From Solanum dulcamara (lineage: Eukaryota > Streptophyta > Magnoliopsida > Solanales > Solanaceae): a stretch of DNA of 64,000 nt. The stretch spans positions 30,580,134 through 30,644,133 of the forward strand of contig NC_077239.1 in NCBI RefSeq assembly GCF_947179165.1. Reading direction: 5' to 3'. How positions within the stretch are numbered: position 1 is the first letter of the stretch; every line of letters starts with the position of its first letter. Below, piece after piece: positions 56,832 through 64,000 of this stretch. A program made the translations under genes and the position numbers. The notes below the pieces were generated by a model, which searched no databases, was not told the DNA's origin, and saw nothing but the letters and a program-made list of their open reading frames with translations.

Positions 56832-57670
56832 ACTGGCTTTGTGTGTATCAATATCTAGTTACAATCCCCCGATTCAGCTTAGTTAGTTTTTGCCCATTAC
56901 TATGAATTTAGTCATAAATAATTGTAGTAATTTAGTTTCTGTGACTTCATGTACTTTAGGAGTTTTGAGTTTGTCTATCCTATCTAGCTTTCGTTTTCAG
57001 TGATGATAGAACCAGTTAATTGTTGATATGGATCATGTCCGTTTGTATGGTAAACATGACATTCATGCTTGCCGCTGACATTATGCCTAAATCATGTTTA
57101 AAGGAAGTAGCACTTCTTTCTGGCAATGTCTCTCCTTTCAATACTAGGGGAATGAAACGTCCCAAGACTGGCCGTTGAGAGAGATGAGAAATTGAAGTTG
57201 CTGATGCTAAGAGAGGTTTGCACTCCTCGGATAACGAGAGGCAAGCCTGTGCATCCCTCTTAACATACATCAGATCCGCATCACTACCTAAACCCAAGCG
57301 CTATAAATACACACACAGGTCCTTGCGGGTGATTTTTGGTTTGCTTTTGGGTTTTGTTTATTTTTTTTCTACAACAGAAATGAAAAGAGAGTAAAAAGGA
57401 AAATTAGAACTTATGGTTTATACAGTTGGCATTTTATTTAGGTTTGGTCATGTCAGTCCCTTGTACACTTCATTGATTTATTCTTGTGTAAGTAATTGTA
57501 GTGTGAAATATGCTGTTATTGGGACATGGTAGCATTAGCAGTTTGAAGCCAATAGGTCTTTCCTTCATTATTTTCGACTCATACATTAGAAACTATTAAC
57601 AAAGAGACACCAATATTGGTGCTTTGATTGGAGTTCGATTTATGTTTCACCTATTATTGCAACGTGTAAT
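56832..57670. other. 3' flank of RETICULATA-related gene
   Basis: Probable 3' UTR to about 57010 (ATAAATAATTG near 56913 may act in polyadenylation), then unique-looking DNA up to the edge of element E. It contains the minus-strand open frame listed separately. Confidence 0.4.
57016..57297 (-). other. unrecognised open frame, possible exon or gene fragment
   Basis: 93 codons on the minus strand (start M-G-L-G-S-D-A-D), with balanced, non-repetitive residue content and higher GC than its surroundings. I do not recognise it. It could be a decayed gene fragment, part of an antisense transcript, or chance. A frame of 47 codons is also open on the plus strand over the same region. Confidence 0.2.
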
Positions 57671-59900
57671 TGACACCCAGAAACCATTGTTGGTTCCTAA
57701 GTGAACTTTTGGCCTGACTGACTCACTAAGTGGAAGACTTTTAACTCATACAAGTATTGAGATGGGCATACCAAAAGTATAAGAACTTAACTTTCTCAAT
57801 CTAGGTATAAGAACTTAACTTTCCCAATCTGTCTCAATGCTCAAAACATATACATAATAATAGTAATACTCATTGTTTTCAAAACATAACTCGAATGAAT
57901 GAAGCTGAAAAACTCCAACACTACCTGACTAGTCTATGAAGCTTCTAAATACTAACTTTCAAATAGATACCGGGACAGGACCACAGCTACCTCGATTGAT
58001 AAATAAAGGACTGAGCGTAAATGACTCAAGAGCTCCTCTGAATGCAACGAGGTCTCACCAAAGTTGGGTCAAAACTGATCTTCAATGATGCGCCTGTTGA
58101 GGATCTTTATCACCTGTATTAGCATCATAAGAAGATGCAACGCCAAATGACGTCAGTACATTGACTATACGGTATGTAAAATGGATGAAAGGAGACTTAA
58201 CAAAGATACTCAACGCAAGGAGCTCAACTCAGTAAAGCAATGCATATATGTAAAATAATGCTTTAAAAGATATAAAAAGTAAACACAACTCAGTATATGA
58301 AAATATAATACTTTATTCATGGGGAGTCTCTTTAATCGACAACCATCACTTATGAGTTACGTGATGATACAACAAACTACTATCGTTTCTATAGCCATCC
58401 AATACCTTGCCAAGGTAAGGGATGCAAGCTCATCTCTAGATTCATTAAAGTCCTCTTTTGGGACTAAGAGGAGTTGCCCGAATGAACGGTACGATCCTAT
58501 CCTATGCTAGCTACATAGTTTATGGGATTCGAGTTTTTCTATTCTATTACACAAATTAGTGCTCAATACTACTCCTAAATCATAGTTTATTATGCTCATA
58601 ACTCAAGTGAGTGTATTTAGTCAATTAAATTATTTAGTCTTTTTTGGACTTAGCTCAAAACTCGACTCTTCTCAACTCATCTCTTCTCTTTAAAATAGAT
58701 ATGACCTCAAATCAATGAATGCATTAAAAGCAAGCATTTATACTCATGCCTAAAATATGATTAAGCGCCTTCTCCACTCAACCTATGCTCAACAAGTTAA
58801 TTAAGAGGCTTCTCGAACTCAACTCATGCTCAAACTCTTTCTCAATTGAATGATGAAAATAATCATTCTTTAACTCAAAATAGTGAATAAAATAATTAAT
58901 GCAAAACTCAATTACGGTTCATGTGAATGCAAACATGACTTAATAAGAAATTGTACAAATAACTCAAGAATTCAATTTATCGGAATTGAAGCTCAAACTC
59001 AAAACTCAACTTGACTATATGAACATGTAGGGCATTAGGATGAAATTAGTCCAACATTATAATAACCTTATATACCTAGAATGAAGATTATCTAGTCAAA
59101 ATTCAAAGACTTGGCTTGAAACTCTTGAACCCTAACTCTTCTCCTTCTCTCCAATTATTGCTCTCAAAAGTTTCTAAGTGTTAATGAGAGAAAAAGCCCC
59201 ATTGTGTAGTGATAAGGGACTAATTTTAGTCCCAAAACGGCTTGGGTTTAGTTTGGAAAGGTGGGAAAAATCAAACTAACCCTCACTAAAATTGGGTTTT
59301 GGTCGCCTACGGACCCTTCTACGGATCGTAAAAGGTCGGTCGTAGAAGCCTTGGTCCAAAAGTTGGGCATTCTAGAATTTGCATGGGGGGCCTACGACCA
59401 CCTTTCTGCAGGTCGTCAAAGTCCTTCCGGACTTCATTGAAGGAAGGAGGGGTTGGGGTCTACGTAATCTTTGATGAGTCGTGCAAACTTCTACAGATTG
59501 TAGACCCTATCGTAGGATCTAAATGAACATTTCAGTAGCTACTGGAATGTGTCACCTAGTTCTACGACAGACCTTATGAGTTGTAAAATGGTTTACGGCT
59601 CGACATCTTTGATTGTAGAAGTGGTTCTTGGCCATTGAACTTTGACTAAGTATCAAGAGGTTCTATGATCAATTCCTACGGGTCATAGAACAAACAACGG
59701 GTTGTAGAGTTGACTCATAGGACTAATATGACCCTTTGGATATTTATCTATCTGTGGAGAGGTTCGACGAGCCTCTTCTATGACTCGTAGAACACTCTAC
59801 GGGCTGTACAGTTGATCGTAGACCTTCTACCAGCCTCTTTTCTCAGATTTTCTCTTGGTTCTCAAACTTGATCTAGGCTAGTATTGTACTGGGTGTTACA
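57671..59900 (-). repeat. 3' LTR of gypsy E
   Basis: 2230 bp, from TGACAC at 57671 to GGTGTTACA at 59900 (minus-strand start TGTAACACCC). Homologous throughout to D's LTR. Its last 600 bp are dense in TTCTACGGATCGTA-type inverted repeats. Confidence 0.9.
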
Positions 59901-59918
59901 ATATCTCCCCATTGGGAT
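59901..59918 (-). other. polypurine tract of gypsy E
   Basis: Minus strand reads CCAATGGGGAGATAT directly against the LTR. Confidence 0.7.
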
Positions 59919-60099
59919 CATTCGTCCTCAAATGATGGCTAAGCTAAAAATTTTCTTAAATGACGAATATAATGCAAGAACTTAAAACGTCAAACTTAAT
60001 AATAACTGACTCAATTTCTCAAACTCAAGAAGGTACTAACTCAAAGATAGAGAATAGAAATATTACCTTCAATGCCAACACTAGGAGGAACGAATAGAC

Positions 60100-63000
60100 A
60101 TGGGTACTTGGCTTCATATCCTCCTCAGCTTCCCGTGTAGCCTCCTCAACAAACTGATTTCTCCACAAGACTTTGACCTAAGAGACCTCTTTGGTTCTCA
60201 ATGTAAAAACCTGACGATCAAGAATTTGGATAGGAATCTCCTCATAGTACACGCTATCTTTCACTCTAATGTTTTATGTAGGAACAATGAGTGAATGATA
60301 TCCTAAGTATTTATTAAGCATGAAAATATGGAACAATGGATGAACAACTTCTAACTCTGATGGAAGCTCTAACTTATAGGCAACATTGCCAATTCTCTTT
60401 ATAATCGATAAAGGCCAATGTAATGGGGACTTAACTTCTCCTTCTTCCTAAATCTCATAACACCCTTCATGGTAGAAACTTTTAAATGCACCTAATTATT
60501 TACTTCAAACTCCAGATCTATTTTCCTAACATCAATGTAGGATTTCTGACGACTTTGTGCAGTTTTCAACCTCTCTTGAATTATTTTCACTTTCTCCATA
60601 GGTTGATGAACCAAGTCTGTCCCTATCAACTCCGCTTAACCAACTTCGAACCAACCAATTTGCGACCTACATCTCTTCCTATAAAGAGCCTCATATGGAG
60701 GCATTTGAATGCTCTAATGAAATCTATTGTTATAAGTGAACTCAATAAGAGGCAAGTGGTGATATCAATTATCTTTAAAGTCTATATCACAAGCTCTTAA
60801 CATGTTCTCAAGAGTCTAAATAGTACGCTCTGCCTGATCATCTGTCTGAGGATGGAAAGTGATATTAAGATTCACTTTTGAACCCAATTTTTTCTGAAAC
60901 TACTTACAAAATTGAGTGGTGAATTGTGTAACATTTTCTGAGATGATGGACAAGGGAACTCCATGTAATCGGACTATCTCTCGAATATACAACCTAGCAT
61001 AATCTTCGGTCGAATCTTTTGTCTTAACGGGCAAGAAGTGGATTGATTTGGTCATCCTATCCAAAATCACCCAAATCGAATCATGCTGCCTACGAGATCG
61101 TGGTAAGTAATAAAGTCCATGTTAATTATTTTCCACTTCCCACTGTGACAGTTCTATAGTCTGAGCTACACCATATGGATGTTGATGCTCAAATTGACTT
61201 GTTGGCAATTCTGGCACTTGGATACAAAATCTATAATGCCCCTTTTTATACCATTCCACCAATAGACTTTTCTTAAGTCATGGTACATTTTCGTAGAACT
61301 TGGATGAATGGAATATCTGGAGCTATGGGCCTCAACCATAATTCTATCTTAGAGACCATGAATACTCGGACATATAATCTACCTTGATACCTCAACACTC
61401 CATCTTCCCTTTTGGCAAAAGCCATCACCTTTTGCTTATGGACATCTTCTTTCGATTGAAGTAGAATAGGATCTTGGTCTTACTTTTCTTGTACCTAAAC
61501 AACTAATGAAGATTCAGTCCCATTCTGGACAATAACACCTTCCTCATCAGAGTCCACAAGACGAACTCCCAAACATGCAAGTCTATGCACTTCTTTAGCC
61601 AACTCTTTCTTCTCTTCCTCAATAGGAGCAATACTCCCCATGGATAACTACCTAAGAGCATCAACAACAACATTAGATTTACCTGGATGGTAGAGAATAC
61701 TCATGTCATAATCCTTGAGCAACTCAAGCCATCTCCTCTGCCTCAGGTTTAACTCTTTATGATTAAACACATACTGAAGGCTCTTTGATCGGTGAACACA
61801 TCTATATGCACGCCATAGAGATAACGATGCCAAATCTTGAGAGCAAATATTACCGCTGCCAACTCTAGATCATGGGTCGAATAATTCCTCTTGTGGATCT
61901 TAAGTTGTCTGGAAGCATAAGCTATGAGTTTGTCTTTCTGCATAAAAACAACTCAGTCCAACTCTATAAGCATTACAATATATTACGAAACCATCTATTC
62001 CCTGGGGTAGGGACAAAATTAGAGTAGTAGTCAATCTTATTTTCCACTCTTAAAAGCTCTTCCCACGCATATCTGGCTATTTAAATTTAGTCTTCTTCTG
62101 ATTCAACTTGGTCAATGGCGACGATATGGATGGAATTTCCTAAAAAAATCTTCTATAATAACCAGCCAAACCCAAGAAACATCTTATGTCTAAAGAAGAT
62201 ATGGGTCTGGGCTAGTTCTTTACTACCCCAATTTTCTATGAATCAACTCGAATAACATTACAAAAAATAATATGGCTTAAGAACGCCACAAATGCAAGAC
62301 AAAACTCACACTTTGAAAAATTAGTAGATAACTCTTGGTCCTTAAGAGTTTGGAAAACAATTTTGAGATGGTTATCATGCTTCTACTCACTTCTTGAGTA
62401 GATCAGAATGTCGTTGATAAAAATAATAACAAACATGTTTAAATACTGTTTGAACACTCTATTCATGAGCTCCATAAACACTGCAGGAGCGTTAGTCAGA
62501 CCAAAGGACATAACTAGGAACTCGTAGTGATCATACCTGGTTTTGAAGGATGTCTCCGGAATGTCACTTTTTCTCACTTTCAACTAATGATAGCCTGATC
62601 TTAGGTCTATCTTGGAGAAAGAAGTGTCACCTTAAAGTTGTTTGAAAAGAACATCGATTTTCGGAATAGGGTACTTATTCTTTACTGTAATCTTGTTCAA
62701 CTGCTGGTAATCAATACACATTCTCAATAAACCATCTTTCTTTCACACAATAGGACTAGATCACCCCAAGGTGAGACACTCGACCTAATGAAACCCTTAT
62801 CTAAGAGATCTTTCAACTATTCTTTTAGCTTTTTAACTCTATAAGAGATATTTTATATGGCGGGATAGAAATTGGCTGAGTATCGGCAATAACATCTATC
62901 CCAAATTCTATCTCCCTAGTAGGAAGGACTCCAGGTAAATCCTCAGGAAAGACTTCAGGAAACTTACTCACAATAGGAACTAATTTACGGGATGGTGTCT

Positions 63001-63450
63001 GCACACTATCATCTCTGACTCGAATAATGTGGTAGATACACCGCTTGGAGACTAAATTTCTAAGCTTTAGGTATGAAATGAATTGATCCTTAGGCAAAGT
63101 TGGACTATCATTTCACTCAATAATTGGCTCAGTCGGATATTGAAACTTGACAATTCGTGTTCTACAATCAACTAAGGCATAACAAGGATAAGGTCAGTCC
63201 ATGCCAAGAATGACATTGAAGTCAACCTTATCTAACTCAACTAAGTCTGCAGAAGTATCTTTATGATAGATAGAGACTATACAATTTCGATAGACTCTCT
63301 TAGCTAGGATAGACTTACCAATGAGAGTAGAAACGCTGAATGGTTCTAAGAGTCATTCAGGAAGGATTCCAAACTTAATGGCTACATAAGAAGTCACAAC
63401 AGACAAAGTAGAATACGGATCAAGTAATGCATAAATATTAAGAGAAAAGA
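60100..63450 (-). pseudogene. gypsy E pol, broken
   Basis: Going leftwards on the minus strand: protease region and its C-terminal linker (63450-62825; P-E-V-F-P-E-D-L-P-G-V-L-P is the usual PR-RT junction motif), RT (62820-62050), RNase H (about 62040-61650), integrase zinc region (61350-61170), integrase core (61150-60700), and the C-terminal region to about 60100. The RT catalytic box reads F-I-N-D instead of F/Y-V-D-D at 62405-62420, so the first catalytic Asp is Asn. RT motif [12 protein letters not shown] is preserved. Confidence 0.9.
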
Positions 63451-63487
63451 CTCGAAGCATACCAATGACAACACATGGTGAGTTCTC

Positions 63488-64000
63488 TCAGTCATGGTAA
63501 TTTTCCGAATCATATAGATGGTTTGAACCTCCGCCTACTCCTGAATTAGACCCTCTATGATTACCTTTATTTGGCAGAGCTGCCAAAGAAGATTGGGCTC
63601 TGTTTCCTGCATCACCTTGCCTGGCTAATAAGCAATATCTCATAAAGTGACCTATCTGCCCATACTTGTAATAACTGCTAGTTCCATCTCGACACTCTTC
63701 CTTATAAAGTCTACCACACTTACCACAAGGTGGTTTGCATGAAGAACTCTGGACCATAATTTTCTAGGACTGAGAATCTTGAGCTCTGAAATTTTGGTTA
63801 CCTTGAGACCTCTTTTCATTCTTATTGTTGTCTGTAGATGTACTCGCTGAAGATGGTGTATAACTAGAAGACCTCTTCTGAAAGAAAGAGCGACTAACAT
63901 TTCCACTTTTCTGATTGTTGCCCTCATTGCCTGTGTATTTGGCATTCTTGCTTTGATTCTCCTCTCTATCCTTCTTATTATTCTCCTCAACTTGCTGAGC
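63488..64000 (-). pseudogene. gypsy E gag C-terminal part (zinc knuckle), cut by window end
   Basis: Frame 63757-63488 holds the C-G-K-C-G-R-L-Y-K-E-E-C motif followed by the knuckle Y-Y-K-Y-G-Q-I-G-H-F-M-R-Y-C, in which the first two zinc-binding Cys are Tyr. An overlapping frame, 63990-63652, carries the preceding basic Ser-rich part, so a frameshift lies in between. The gag N-terminus is beyond the window. Confidence 0.85.

Larger units (their letters stand above)
57671..64000 (-). mobile_element. Ty3/gypsy element E, cut by window end
   Basis: Minus-strand element of the same family as D: 3' LTR (57671-59900), then polypurine tract, integrase, RNase H, RT, protease and gag going rightwards; gag runs off the window. 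The target site on the left would be GTAAT (57666-57670). Coding regions are broken by stops and frameshifts, but most domains are present, so E is the most complete pol of this family here. Confidence 0.92.

Noticed and set aside
1..64000. CRISPR arrays, bacterial operons, rRNA or tRNA genes
   Set aside because: None seen: repeats are LTRs and LINE arrays, and no cloverleaf-like or rRNA-like sequence was recognised by eye; a covariance-model search would be needed to exclude small RNAs.

Overview
This is plant nuclear DNA. The retrotransposon families, the intron-free RETICULATA-family gene and the AT-rich base composition point to Solanaceae, probably Solanum; that placement is inference from family resemblance. 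Almost the whole window is transposable elements. The only ordinary host gene I can support is at 55791-56831.

Layout. (1) 1-8155: a degenerate minus-strand Ty3/gypsy element with ~2 kb LTRs, cut by the window start. (2) 8156-13673: old repeat-like DNA carrying a dead minus-strand RTE-type LINE (~9378-13184). (3) 13674-50654: a large nest. The outermost element is a minus-strand Ty3/gypsy copy ('D': 13674-~16800, 28443-30395 and 50568-50654). A young plus-strand L1-type LINE (~16800-28442) lies between its first two pieces. A solo LTR ('C': 30396-31626 and 50212-50567) split its 5' LTR. A plus-strand gypsy complex ('A': 31627-50207) split C and has a perfect 5-bp target duplication, GGCAT. 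A further gypsy-like element ('B': 39245-~46614) sits inside A. (4) 50655-~53090: remnant of another LTR. (5) ~53090-55500: AT-rich intergenic DNA. (6) 55791-56831: chloroplast RETICULATA-related (DUF3411) gene, with a telo-box-like promoter motif. (7) 57671-64000: another minus-strand gypsy copy of the same family as D ('E'), about 840 bp downstream of the gene's stop and running off the window end.

The L1 LINE is the notable object. ORF1 (DUF4283 plus CCHC knuckle) and ORF2 (endonuclease, RT, zf-RVT, RNase H) are open and catalytically intact, joined by a TGATG stop/start overlap, and the copy ends in an unbroken 63-nt A tail. Its 5' end is truncated so that ORF1 has lost its ATG. Between ORF2 and the tail lie ~3.6 kb of unusual repetitive sequence. 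This contains three exact-period 510-bp repeats that keep a third frame open for about 790 codons from its first ATG, and nine T/G-rich tracts each ending in AG directly followed by GT. I cannot say whether this tail is a functional part of the LINE family, a captured sequence, or neutral repeat expansion; it is the best candidate here for something undescribed.
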